Translations under genes and position numbers: made by a program
Notes under the pieces: generated by a model
The model's database searches: none
Told to the model about the DNA's origin: nothing
Seen by the model: the letters and a program-made list of their open reading frames with translations, nothing else
Origin: Bacteroidales bacterium
Lineage (GTDB): Bacteria > Bacteroidota > Bacteroidia > Bacteroidales > Muribaculaceae
Assembly (NCBI GenBank): GCA_014800245.1
Contig: JAAVGM010000001.1
Coordinates: 4,161 to 62,451 of the forward strand
Direction: 5' to 3'
Length of the DNA stretch: 58,291 bases
Shown here: in pieces, positions 51,321 through 58,291 of the stretch
Position numbering within the stretch: position 1 is the stretch's first letter
Layout of the letters: every line of letters starts with the position of its first letter

Positions 51321-51327
51321 AACAAAA

Positions 51328-51359
51328 TTTGGTTATTCGCAGTTAATGTTATAACTTTG
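51328..51359 (+). promoter_or_regulatory. Promoter of the NUDIX-regulator/vWA unit
   Basis: TTTG at 51328-51331, 20 nt, TAACTTTG at 51352-51359, exact consensus. Leader of about 17 nt to ATG 51383. Confidence 0.85.
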
Positions 51360-51382
51360 CGTCAGAATAACACAAGAAAGAT

Positions 51383-52288
51383 ATGAACAACGAAAAATCC
51401 ACATATAACGAACGGTACAACGATCAGTTTTACGATGATGAAAAGAAGGAGTATCTCTATCGGTATCCTCATGCTGCCGTGACTGCCGATTGTGTGATTT
51501 TCGGATTTGATGGAAAGAATCTCAAAATCCTCCTTATTGAACGAGGGCTCGAACCTTACAAGGGGATGTGGGCGCTTCCCGGAGGCTTCATGAAGGTGGC
51601 TGATCCCAATGGAGGCAGCATCGACCTTACTATTGAGGATACTGCCAAGCGGGAGCTTAAGGAGGAGACGAATCTTTCGGGTGTGTTCCTTCAGCAATTT
51701 AAGGTTTTCAGCCGTTTCGACCGCGACCCGAGGGAGAGAGTGATCACTGTAGCATTCATCGCTCTGATTGGTCCGAATAATTACCGCAAGGTGGTGGAAG
51801 AAACCATGGCGGGCGACGATGCGGCGAACGCAATGTGGTGGAATGAGGAGGCGCTTCCTCCGATGGCATTCGACCATGCGGAGATTATCAAGGAGGCGAA
51901 GGAATATCTTGCCGAACAAATCAGTATCAAACCTGTGGCCTTCAATCTGCTCGATGATACTTTCTCAATGACTGAGTTGCAGAATGTGTATGAGGCAATT
52001 ACGGGTCAGACCTACGACCGACGTAATTTCCAACGCAAGGCATTGCAGACCGGAATGCTTGATGAAGTTACTTCTGTAAATTGCTCTATGGCTCCTCTCA
52101 CGGCTTCTGACGATGTGAAGATTGAGAATATATGCTTCTCGTCATGCGCTGAGCCGGAAGAAAAATCGACGCGAATTTCCCCTCGTAAAAGAAAGAAATT
52201 CTTCTCTCTGCATAAGGGTCCGAAAAATAATTCCTCCGACGATTCCGAGGAAGGATCTATAAAGGATATATTTAACTTCATAAAATAA
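51383..52288 (+). CDS. NUDIX-domain protein with C-terminal winged helix (NrtR/AraR-like regulator)
   Basis: A 301-residue protein. Residues about 30-165 form a NUDIX domain (ADCVIFGFDGKNLKILLIERG, WALPGGFMK), with a NUDIX box ending RELKEETNL (90-98). The first Glu of the canonical G-x5-E-x7-RE-U-xEE box is replaced (Leu82 at its position). Residues about 180-232 form a winged-helix domain (FNLLDDTFSMTELQNVYEAI, YDRRNFQRKALQTGML) as in NrtR-type repressors and the Bacteroidetes arabinose regulator. The last 70 residues are a basic then acidic, Ser-rich tail. It is probably a ligand-responsive transcription factor for an ADP-ribose-like or sugar-derived effector. A vWA gene follows after 115 bp without its own promoter. 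Confidence 0.88.
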   Translation: MNNEKSTYNERYNDQFYDDEKKEYLYRYPHAAVTADCVIFGFDGKNLKILLIERGLEPYKGMWALPGGFMKVADPNGGSIDLTIEDTAKRELKEETNLSGVFLQQFKVFSRFDRDPRERVITVAFIALIGPNNYRKVVEETMAGDDAANAMWWNEEALPPMAFDHAEIIKEAKEYLAEQISIKPVAFNLLDDTFSMTELQNVYEAITGQTYDRRNFQRKALQTGMLDEVTSVNCSMAPLTASDDVKIENICFSSCAEPEEKSTRISPRKRKKFFSLHKGPKNNSSDDSEEGSIKDIFNFIK

Positions 52289-52299
52289 TTTACAAGCGG

Positions 52300-52358
52300 A
52301 AGCAAGATAATCGCGATATTGCGACATCCAACATTAGTAATTGAAAATTATCTTGCTT
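52300..52358 (+). promoter_or_regulatory. Inverted repeat between the NUDIX-regulator and vWA genes
   Basis: AAGCAAGATAAT (52300-52311) pairs with ATTATCTTGCTT (52347-52358), a perfect 12-bp stem with a 35-nt loop. No T-run follows, so an operator, processing site or partial terminator is possible. Confidence 0.6.
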
Positions 52359-52403
52359 TCATCCTTGCCATCATATTAAATAAAAATTTTAATTATTAAA
52401 AAG

Positions 52404-53156
52404 ATGAAATCTACTATTTTCAACCTCATCATTCTTGATGAAAGCGGCTCTATGAGCGACATGACAAAATCTACAATCTCCGGTTGTAACGAAACCCTCA
52501 ACACTATTCGATTTGCCTCCGAACAGAATGCCGACACCGTTCGCAATCTCGTTTCCATCTATGCCTTCCAGGATGGAGGTCCGGTGAAATCCCGCTACCT
52601 GGTGAAGAATGCCAATCCCAAGGATGTAAAGGATATCACAACCAAAGATTATCGGCCTTATGGCAACACTCCGTTGCTTGATGCTGTGGGATCGACCCTT
52701 ACCGAACTGAAAGCGATTGCAGAAACTCATGAGGATGCCACCGGTATCGTGACTATCATGACCGATGGATATGAGAACTCATCTACTCAATACAATTGGA
52801 AACAGGTGGCTAATATCATTTCCCAGCTCCGTGAAATCGGATGGACCATCAATCTTATCGGTGCGAATATCGATGTGAAGGAAATGGCCAGCATGATGAA
52901 TATCAATGTTGATAACACCATGGCATACCACCAGACTGAGGAGGGCACCAAAGATATGTGGGGTAAGTTTAGCTCCTCGATCGGCCAGCATATCCAGGAT
53001 GAGGTATGTTGCTCTATGGCACTCCCGGACTCTAAGGAAGAAAGAATTAAATACAGAAAGAAAAGTTCAAAATCTTTCTTCAAGAGAAAAAAGGAAGATG
53101 CCACTGATCCCAACGATCCTTTCGCTTCAAATGACAGCGATTCTCTACCATTTTAA
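52404..53156 (+). CDS. von Willebrand factor type A (vWA) domain protein
   Basis: A 250-residue cytoplasmic protein consisting almost entirely of a vWA domain. The metal-ion-dependent adhesion site is complete: DESGS (12-16), Thr89 in YGNTPLLDA and Asp121 in MTDGYENS. The closest type is the TerY-like single-domain vWA. After about residue 205 comes a basic segment (RKKSSKSFFKRKKED) and an acidic Ser/Asp-rich tail, like the tail of the upstream NUDIX regulator. It has no signal or membrane anchor, so it likely binds a partner protein in the cytoplasm. No AAA+ MoxR partner gene lies in the neighbourhood. Confidence 0.88.
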   Translation: MKSTIFNLIILDESGSMSDMTKSTISGCNETLNTIRFASEQNADTVRNLVSIYAFQDGGPVKSRYLVKNANPKDVKDITTKDYRPYGNTPLLDAVGSTLTELKAIAETHEDATGIVTIMTDGYENSSTQYNWKQVANIISQLREIGWTINLIGANIDVKEMASMMNINVDNTMAYHQTEEGTKDMWGKFSSSIGQHIQDEVCCSMALPDSKEERIKYRKKSSKSFFKRKKEDATDPNDPFASNDSDSLPF

Positions 53157-53233
53157 CTTACTATCTTAATTGGGACTTGCCATCTTTATTTTGACTTACC
53201 ATCTGAAGAAATTTGAACATTGACTTGCCATCT
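53155..53233 (+). repeat. Four direct repeats RACTTRCYATCT after the vWA stop
   Basis: 12-bp repeats at 53155-53166, 53174-53185, 53193-53204 and 53222-53233, spaced 19, 19 and 29 bp. The first overlaps the stop codon TAA (53154-53156). The two most similar copies read GACTTGCCATCT. They are followed directly by a terminator. Confidence 0.9.
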
Positions 53234-53240
53234 AAAAAAC

Positions 53241-53279
53241 AAGATGCCATAAGCTCCGGCTTGTGGCATCTTATTTTTA
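53241..53279 (+). terminator. Terminator of the NUDIX-regulator/vWA unit
   Basis: A 14-bp stem (53241-53254 with 53259-53272, one G-U), loop TCCG, followed by ATTTTTAT. Confidence 0.92.
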
Positions 53280-53284
53280 TATTT

Positions 53285-53364
53285 TATCAAGATTAATCAA
53301 GCTTCATCAAGATTTATCAAGACTCATCAAGATTTATCAAGATTCATCAAGATAAATCCATCAA
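53285..53364. repeat. 10-bp-period repeat array II (7-8 units)
   Basis: Seven clear 10-bp units with consensus YATCAAGATT (for example TATCAAGATT, CATCAAGATT) and an eighth degenerate unit reaching the stop codon of the DUF5063 gene (53361-53363). It shares the core ATCAAGA with the reverse complement of array I, 2.1 kb away, so the two arrays are inverted relative to each other. Confidence 0.95.
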
Positions 53365-53879
53365 TCTTCAAAAGAGACATTATATCTCAAATGATTCAAA
53401 GCTCTCATCACATTGCAGAGAGTCTGCGACCAATAAGCAGCAAAATTCTCCCTGCATTCCATATACGCCCCTTCAAGACTATCACCATCCGTCTCCCTGA
53501 CAATCGCAACAAAATTATAAAGCACCTGAAAGAGATCGGCAAGAGATTCCGAAATAGAGGCAGCAACAGGAGTGTCGCTATATTTCATATCTTCCTCGAA
53601 TGTCTCAAGAAAAACATCGTGTTCGCCTAACAACATCTCAATACGACGGCGGATACTGTCGTAATAATCCTCATCTACATATGTGGAGAAATATTCATCA
53701 TTATCGCCCAGATCGAGATCGGGATCTGAAAAATCAAGATAGATGCGCGGCAGAAGTGAAAGCATCTCCTTAATAAACTCCAATACGGTGAAATCCGAGG
53801 TTTGCTCGGCTACAGCGCAAAATCTTGCGGCAATGGATGTGACATCCATCAAACGGGTTCTTATCCTATTCTCTTCCAT
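53361..53879 (-). CDS. DUF5063 family protein
   Basis: A 172-residue acidic, mostly helical cytoplasmic protein typical of the Bacteroidetes DUF5063 family (FIKEMLSLLPRIYLDF, YVDEDYYDSIRRRIEMLLGEHD, SESLADLFQVLYNFVAIVRE, NFAAYWSQTLCNVMRALNHLRY). Function unknown. In many relatives it neighbours a 3'-5' exonuclease-domain gene, absent here. The stop codon touches repeat array II. nadD follows 55 bp downstream in the transcription direction. Confidence 0.82.
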   Translation of the reverse strand: MEENRIRTRLMDVTSIAARFCAVAEQTSDFTVLEFIKEMLSLLPRIYLDFSDPDLDLGDNDEYFSTYVDEDYYDSIRRRIEMLLGEHDVFLETFEEDMKYSDTPVAASISESLADLFQVLYNFVAIVRETDGDSLEGAYMECRENFAAYWSQTLCNVMRALNHLRYNVSFED

Positions 53880-53934
53880 TTTGCTATTATTTATTCTGCT
53901 TAATTATTCCCTTATTGGATAGTATCCTATGGAG

Positions 53935-54504
53935 TTATACCTCACTGCATCTCTGCAATTCCTTATATACGACATCCGGCACAAGGAAACGGATATCCTT
54001 CCCTTGATCCATCTGCTCCCTTATATAAGTGGAGGAGATAAGCATCATCGGGAGATTTTCCAGAAGCGTTACACCCTCAGGGAACGGACCTTCTACTTTA
54101 TCATCGGGCCTCTGATATATTATAACGCCAAATTCGGAAATAATTCTTTCAGAATCTCTCCAACGATCGAAAAGATGCCAATTATCCGAACCGATAAGAA
54201 TCTTGAAGTCGTGCTCCGGATAATGTTCCCGGAGGCGACAGAGTGTATTATAGGTATATGACGGCCGAGGCAACCCAAATTCAAAATCTGACGCCCTCAC
54301 CCCTTCGCATTCTTCTGCCACGAGCTTCACGAGCTTTAACCGATCCCCCTCAGGCATAAGAGAAGAATCACTTTTCAAGGGATTCTGCGGAGAGACCATC
54401 ATCCAGACTTCATCCGCTATCCCGCTTTTCGCAACCTCAGAGGCCATCAAGGCATGACCCGTGTGCACAGGATTGAAGCTTCCCCCGAATATCGCTATCC
54501 TCAT
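53935..54504 (-). CDS. nadD: Nicotinate-nucleotide adenylyltransferase
   Basis: A 189-residue nucleotidyltransferase making nicotinic acid adenine dinucleotide from NaMN and ATP, the penultimate step of NAD+ synthesis. The N-terminal GGSFNPVHTGHALMA carries the GxFxPxHxGH motif, and MLISSTYIREQMDQG the C-terminal SSTxIR motif. Length is standard. Start overlaps the gmk stop in ATGA. Confidence 0.95.
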   Translation of the reverse strand: MRIAIFGGSFNPVHTGHALMASEVAKSGIADEVWMMVSPQNPLKSDSSLMPEGDRLKLVKLVAEECEGVRASDFEFGLPRPSYTYNTLCRLREHYPEHDFKILIGSDNWHLFDRWRDSERIISEFGVIIYQRPDDKVEGPFPEGVTLLENLPMMLISSTYIREQMDQGKDIRFLVPDVVYKELQRCSEV

Positions 54505-55070
54505 TCCGAAAACTTCCTTATCAGTCCGGCAGTTTTATTCACAGCCTCCTCCAGGTCATCATTCACCACAACAGTGTCGAATTCAGGAGCGAAACTCATC
54601 TCAAAATCAGCCTTTGCCAAACGTTTGAGTATCGATTCTTCCGAATCCGTGGATCTTTCGCGAAGACGCTTTTCCAATTCCTCTTTCGAAGGAGGCATAA
54701 CAAAAATAGCCAAGGCCTTCTCCCCGAAATAACGCTTGATATTCAAAGCTCCCTTCACATCCACATCCATGATAAGATTGCGGCCGGCATGAGTGACGCG
54801 CGTCACTTCTGAAAGCAATGTGCCATAGCAGGTGCCGGGATAGACTTCTTCCCATTCCACAAACTCTCCTCTTTCGACTCTCTCCTTAAATTCTTTTTCA
54901 GAAAGGAAATAATATTCCACACCATGCTTCTCTTCTCCACGAGGCAAACGGCTTGTGGCCGAAACCGAAAAGCCGAGCCGGAGATCGTCGATACCGACAA
55001 GATTGCGTATGATTGTTGATTTTCCTGTGCCGGAGGGTGCGGAGAGAATGATGATTTTTCCTTCTTTCAT
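54501..55070 (-). CDS. gmk: Guanylate kinase
   Basis: A 189-residue kinase converting GMP to GDP with ATP. P-loop SAPSGTGKSTI, then SVSATSRLPRGEEKHGVEYYF (GMP-binding), EFVEWEEVYPGTCYGT and the lid-domain LRERSTDSEESILKRL. Full length. It lies 33 bp from yicC and overlaps nadD by 4 bp; the order yicC-gmk-nadD is common in Bacteroidetes. Confidence 0.97.
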   Translation of the reverse strand: MKEGKIIILSAPSGTGKSTIIRNLVGIDDLRLGFSVSATSRLPRGEEKHGVEYYFLSEKEFKERVERGEFVEWEEVYPGTCYGTLLSEVTRVTHAGRNLIMDVDVKGALNIKRYFGEKALAIFVMPPSKEELEKRLRERSTDSEESILKRLAKADFEMSFAPEFDTVVVNDDLEEAVNKTAGLIRKFSE

Positions 55071-55103
55071 ATTGCTTCGAGAAGAGTTATCATTTATCGT
55101 TTT

Positions 55104-55991
55104 TTATAATACGTTCAATACCTGTTCCTTGATCTGTTCAAGCTCATCTTTCATTCTGACCACGATCTTCTGCATCTCGGCCTGATTGGATTTCGATCCG
55201 AGAGTATTGATTTCTCTCCCCATCTCCTGAGCGATGAATCCAAGCTTCTTCCCTTGTCCCTGACCTTTCCCCTTCTCTTCGCCATTGAGCGTCTGGAGGA
55301 AATAATCAAGGTGTGCTTTCAAGCGCAGTTTCTCTTCGCTTACATCCAATTTTTCGATATAGAAAATCAGTTCCTGCTCCAAGCGTCCCTTATCATATTC
55401 GATTGATGTGAGTCGAGAAAGCTGATCTTCAAGACGAGCTCTAATCTTGGGCACACGAGCCTCCTCGAACGGCTCTACCTCTTTCAGGAGCCGGCGGATA
55501 TTTGCTATCTTCTCCTCAAAAAAAGCATATAATTTTCTCCCCTCTTGTGCTCTGAACTCCTGCAGAGCATTGATTGCCTCTCTGCGAGCAGAATCAAAAG
55601 CATCAGCATCTTCCTGTTCCATTTTGCCGGTTTCTGTTTTCATCGCCTCCGGCAAACGGAGAAGAAGTTGATACCAATCAGCAGGCTCCGGAAGATTCAG
55701 GTCTCTGCCAAGCTTTTCAATTTCCTTCTTGTATTCAGCCAAAACAGGAATATTTATAGTGGCAGGCACATCAGCTGCAATATTCTCGATCGTCACAGTG
55801 ACGTCAACTTTCCCTCGCTCCAATTCCGAAGCAAAGAGATTGCGAGTCTCCACCTCAAGCTCCCTAAAGAATGAAGGAACTCGCATAGAGAAATCAAACT
55901 GCTTGCTGTTGAGGCTCTTCACCTCAATAGTGATCTTTTTATTTGGAGAGGAAGCAATTCCACGGCCGAAGCCGGTCATAGAAAGAATCAT
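55104..55991 (-). CDS. yicC: YicC family protein (endoribonuclease-like)
   Basis: A 295-residue cytoplasmic protein. The N-terminal signature MILSMTGFGRG and EVKSLNSKQFDFSMRVP, and the C-terminal DUF1732 block DYFLQTLNGEE, KLGFIAQEMGREINTLGSKSNQAEMQ and EQIKEQVLNVL, identify it. E. coli YicC is reported to be an RNase. A Gly/Gln/Lys insert (GKGQGQGKK) is unusual but short. Adjacent to gmk as in many bacteria. Confidence 0.94.
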   Translation of the reverse strand: MILSMTGFGRGIASSPNKKITIEVKSLNSKQFDFSMRVPSFFRELEVETRNLFASELERGKVDVTVTIENIAADVPATINIPVLAEYKKEIEKLGRDLNLPEPADWYQLLLRLPEAMKTETGKMEQEDADAFDSARREAINALQEFRAQEGRKLYAFFEEKIANIRRLLKEVEPFEEARVPKIRARLEDQLSRLTSIEYDKGRLEQELIFYIEKLDVSEEKLRLKAHLDYFLQTLNGEEKGKGQGQGKKLGFIAQEMGREINTLGSKSNQAEMQKIVVRMKDELEQIKEQVLNVL

Positions 55992-56030
55992 ATATTCGTT
56001 TATAGTGTAAGGTTAATAGAGGTATCAATT

Positions 56031-56633
56031 TCACTTTCTTATAGAATCTGCCACACTTACAGAGTCAACCACGTTTGTAAGATCTACAGGAGCGGATTGC
56101 TCTTCAGTCTTAGCTGCCCCCTTACGCACCTTAATCAAATCATGGCTCACATTACGGTCGCGATCTATAAGATGGATTCGGGAAGGAGTGATATTAGTCA
56201 GACATAATTCATCGCTGCTCATATCGGCATCTGCCGTATCCTGTACATAATCGCGATAAATCTTAAGATTCTCTTCTGTCTCAAACTTGGGATTATATTC
56301 CTTTTTAAGACTATTCTGGTCGATCACACCATAAAAATAATCTTCGTCCGCTTTCCATGTGCCTGAATATGATATATTGGCATAAACAAGGGTCACAGGA
56401 TAAATAATCTCCTGCTGCTGCTCCACCTTATAGGTATGGGTCAGAGTATCAAGGGAAATCTGTTCCTTTACTCTCATTCGCATATTCTCATTGTCGAGGA
56501 TATATTCTGTGGTCCAATCTCCCTGGAAAGTACGCTCCACTTCCGGATCCCCAACCAAATTTTTCTTTTGTTTTCCGCATCCGGCTGCTATAAGAACAAA
56601 CACGAATGTAGCGAAGATTACAAACTTTTTCAT
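56031..56633 (-). CDS. Hypothetical lipoprotein
   Basis: A 200-residue lipoprotein starting at MKKFVIFATFVFVLIAAGCGKQKK (ATG 56631-56633), with lipobox IAAGC. The frame extends 14 codons further upstream but the shorter form gives a normal signal peptide. The mature part shows alternating beta strands (FQGDWTTEYILDNENMRM, TYKVEQQQEIIYPVTLVYANISYSG) suggesting a lipocalin/calycin-like or DUF-type beta-barrel, and ends in an acidic tail. Function unknown. A -7-like box TAATTTTG is at 56664-56671. Confidence 0.75.
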   Translation of the reverse strand: MKKFVIFATFVFVLIAAGCGKQKKNLVGDPEVERTFQGDWTTEYILDNENMRMRVKEQISLDTLTHTYKVEQQQEIIYPVTLVYANISYSGTWKADEDYFYGVIDQNSLKKEYNPKFETEENLKIYRDYVQDTADADMSSDELCLTNITPSRIHLIDRDRNVSHDLIKVRKGAAKTEEQSAPVDLTNVVDSVSVADSIRK

Positions 56634-56766
56634 GTTTTTTGATAATTGTAGTTTTTCAAACGGCAAAATTAACAAAAATTATTTATAATTCCGCTTTTTA
56701 TCGGATGTTAACATTTATTTTTTCAAAATTTTCAATTCCTCCCTATCAGCACCACGTCAAAGGGAT

Positions 56767-58278
56767 CTAAAATTTATATGTACACATCAGCCTCAGATCC
56801 ATCGTAGAGCTTCTCACAGAGGGGAAATCACGATAATGCGTGTGTCTCACCTGATTTTTGAAAACCAGCGTGCCATAAAGCTTCTTCCATATCTGATAGT
56901 TAAATCTCACCTCTGTGACATTGAAATATGCCGCCGACTTATCCCCCATCACATTAAGAGTGTGGAAGTCTTCATCTTCAAGCACAGTTCCCTTTTTATA
57001 ACCTTTCCAGGTCCAAAGCTGATAGAACTCATTCATAATCGAAAGAGACGCCTTGCGATGATCCCATGTGATATTCGCCCCTGCTTTGAGAGAGAAACCC
57101 TGTCCCCAGTTGTAATCACGCTCATCCGTCCAATAATGGTCGCTGAGAATACCGCCTAAAAGAATGCCATTGGCATGGACATATGCATCAAAGACATATC
57201 TATGACGCTCTACATCACGAAAAAGGAAACCGGCTCCGACTGACGCCGGAATGCCAAGCTTATAGGGCACCTTATCATTCATCGAAGTGATCGTGTCGCT
57301 GTCGTAGAAATCGAAATGCTGATAAAGACCTATGCTTCCGCTTGAATTCTTGTGGTCGAAGAGCTCCCTTGAAAGAAGCCTCCCCTTGATCTGAAGTTGA
57401 TTAAGAACAGGCTGATATTTCATCCCTTGCAGTTCGGCTTTGACAGTGAAATAATCATATGGCTTGGTTGACTTCGCCTCAAAACGATCGCCATATTCCA
57501 AATCTATCTGCATAGATGCCCCCAAGAATGGTTTTCTTACACGACCCTGCACCTCCATCATCTTCAACCCCATCGAAACCTGCATGGCAAAACTGGGCTT
57601 GCCAAATATCCTGCCCGATGTGGCGCGATGATGCCACGCCTGCCCCGTCACTATTCTATTTATTCCTCGCATTGGAGACAGGATGAATCCGGCCACCTCT
57701 CTTCCGAAACGATCCCAGCCCGTGGCACGGTCGTCGAGCACGGCATCCGATGCCCTGAACAACGGCTCTCCTATTGCAGCGCCTCCGATAGGGGTGGCGA
57801 TTACATCGTTAGTTGAGGGATATTCACACTCCATAAAAAGTTCCCACATCGCGCTCCCTCCAATGGCAAAGAGTTCCGACTGCCAGAAATTAAAGCCATT
57901 CGCACGCCCGGCATTATAATAGAGATTGCCGTTATAGGGGTGTAGAAAGGTATTGGTTCCGAGCTGATCGTTATCCCAGATAAAGCCATGTTTGAAATTC
58001 TCCTTAATGGTGTTCAAATTGATATACGACCAATCGCCATGCTGCACATACCGGTCGAAAGCCCATAGACCCACATTGAAGCCCACCACCTCCGCAGAAG
58101 CTCTCCAGAAATGTTTCTTTCCGTAATAATCCAAATCCAGAGAGTCGGGAGGCAACTGATGCGTCATATTATATTTAATAGGCATCTGAGCCATCCCCTT
58201 CTCTCCTCCCAAGACCATCAGGAGAATGAAGGCAACAGCAACGACTAATCTATATATATGTTTTCGGGGTGCTATCAT
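56767..58278 (-). CDS. DUF3943 family outer-membrane protein
   Basis: A 503-residue exported protein with signal peptide (IYRLVVAVAFILLMVLGGEKGMAQ). The N-terminal third contains the DUF3943 features FWRASAEVVGFNVGLWAFDRYV, FKHGFIWDNDQLGTNTFLHPYNGNLYYNAGRANGFNFW and ECEYPSTNDVIATPIGGAAIGE. The rest consists of amphipathic beta strands ending in CTYKF, with terminal Phe as in outer-membrane barrels. Function unknown. Only 13 bp lie between its start and the right edge of the window. Confidence 0.87.
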   Translation of the reverse strand: MIAPRKHIYRLVVAVAFILLMVLGGEKGMAQMPIKYNMTHQLPPDSLDLDYYGKKHFWRASAEVVGFNVGLWAFDRYVQHGDWSYINLNTIKENFKHGFIWDNDQLGTNTFLHPYNGNLYYNAGRANGFNFWQSELFAIGGSAMWELFMECEYPSTNDVIATPIGGAAIGEPLFRASDAVLDDRATGWDRFGREVAGFILSPMRGINRIVTGQAWHHRATSGRIFGKPSFAMQVSMGLKMMEVQGRVRKPFLGASMQIDLEYGDRFEAKSTKPYDYFTVKAELQGMKYQPVLNQLQIKGRLLSRELFDHKNSSGSIGLYQHFDFYDSDTITSMNDKVPYKLGIPASVGAGFLFRDVERHRYVFDAYVHANGILLGGILSDHYWTDERDYNWGQGFSLKAGANITWDHRKASLSIMNEFYQLWTWKGYKKGTVLEDEDFHTLNVMGDKSAAYFNVTEVRFNYQIWKKLYGTLVFKNQVRHTHYRDFPSVRSSTMDLRLMCTYKF

Positions 58279-58291
58279 ATTTTACAAAGCT

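Overview
The window reads as chromosomal DNA of a Bacteroidales bacterium, most likely a gut commensal of the Muribaculaceae/Bacteroidaceae type (family-level placement is inference). The support comes from Bacteroidetes-type promoters (TTTG, 20-21 nt, TAnnTTTG) in front of many genes, an UpxY-type NusG paralogue heading a polysaccharide operon, lipoprotein signals ending in Ser-Cys or Gly-Cys, a tig-clpP-clpX cluster, a B12-dependent ribonucleotide reductase, an OstA-like/SurA-like envelope cluster, and almost no Shine-Dalgarno sequences. No rRNA, CRISPR array, transposase, integrase or phage gene was seen.

Positions 1-15495 (all minus strand) form one long capsule/exopolysaccharide operon read from right to left. 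It runs: upxY antiterminator, small beta-barrel protein, Wzx flippase, NodB-like lipoprotein, radical SAM protein, pyruvyltransferase-like protein, three GT2 glycosyltransferases, Wzy-like polymerase, GT4 glycosyltransferase, alpha/alpha-toroid protein, hexapeptide acyltransferase, wecG, wecB, and wecC (cut by the left edge). Most neighbours overlap by 4-46 bp. The wecB/wecC/wecG trio predicts N-acetylmannosaminuronic acid in the product.

Positions 15738-20149 hold an EamA transporter, a HigB/HigA-type toxin-antitoxin pair whose antitoxin carries an ImmA/IrrE metallopeptidase domain, a large palindromic non-coding element, tRNA-Ser(CGA) with its own promoter and terminator, and an orphan gene of unknown function.

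Positions 20150-34768 are housekeeping and metabolism: nucleoside phosphorylase, dprA, a thioesterase, a YcxB-like membrane protein, a secreted Ntn-hydrolase, a DUF1015 protein, a second EamA transporter, an AraC regulator, class II ribonucleotide reductase, 4-alpha-glucanotransferase and a lipoprotein serpin.

Positions 34858-51056 (minus) carry mutL, an OstA-like protein, three SurA/PpiD-like periplasmic proteins, recQ, clpX-clpP-tig and an M18 aminopeptidase.

Positions 51221-53364 contain the most unusual part. A NUDIX-winged-helix regulator and a von Willebrand factor A protein form a two-gene unit bracketed by two arrays of 10-bp-period repeats in opposite orientation, with a separate run of 12-bp direct repeats after the vWA stop codon. 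The right end (53361-58278, minus) holds a DUF5063 protein, nadD, gmk, yicC, a lipoprotein and a DUF3943 outer-membrane protein.

A recurrent feature is the presence of short (18-23 bp) tandem duplications exactly at gene boundaries, spanning stop or start codons at five sites.
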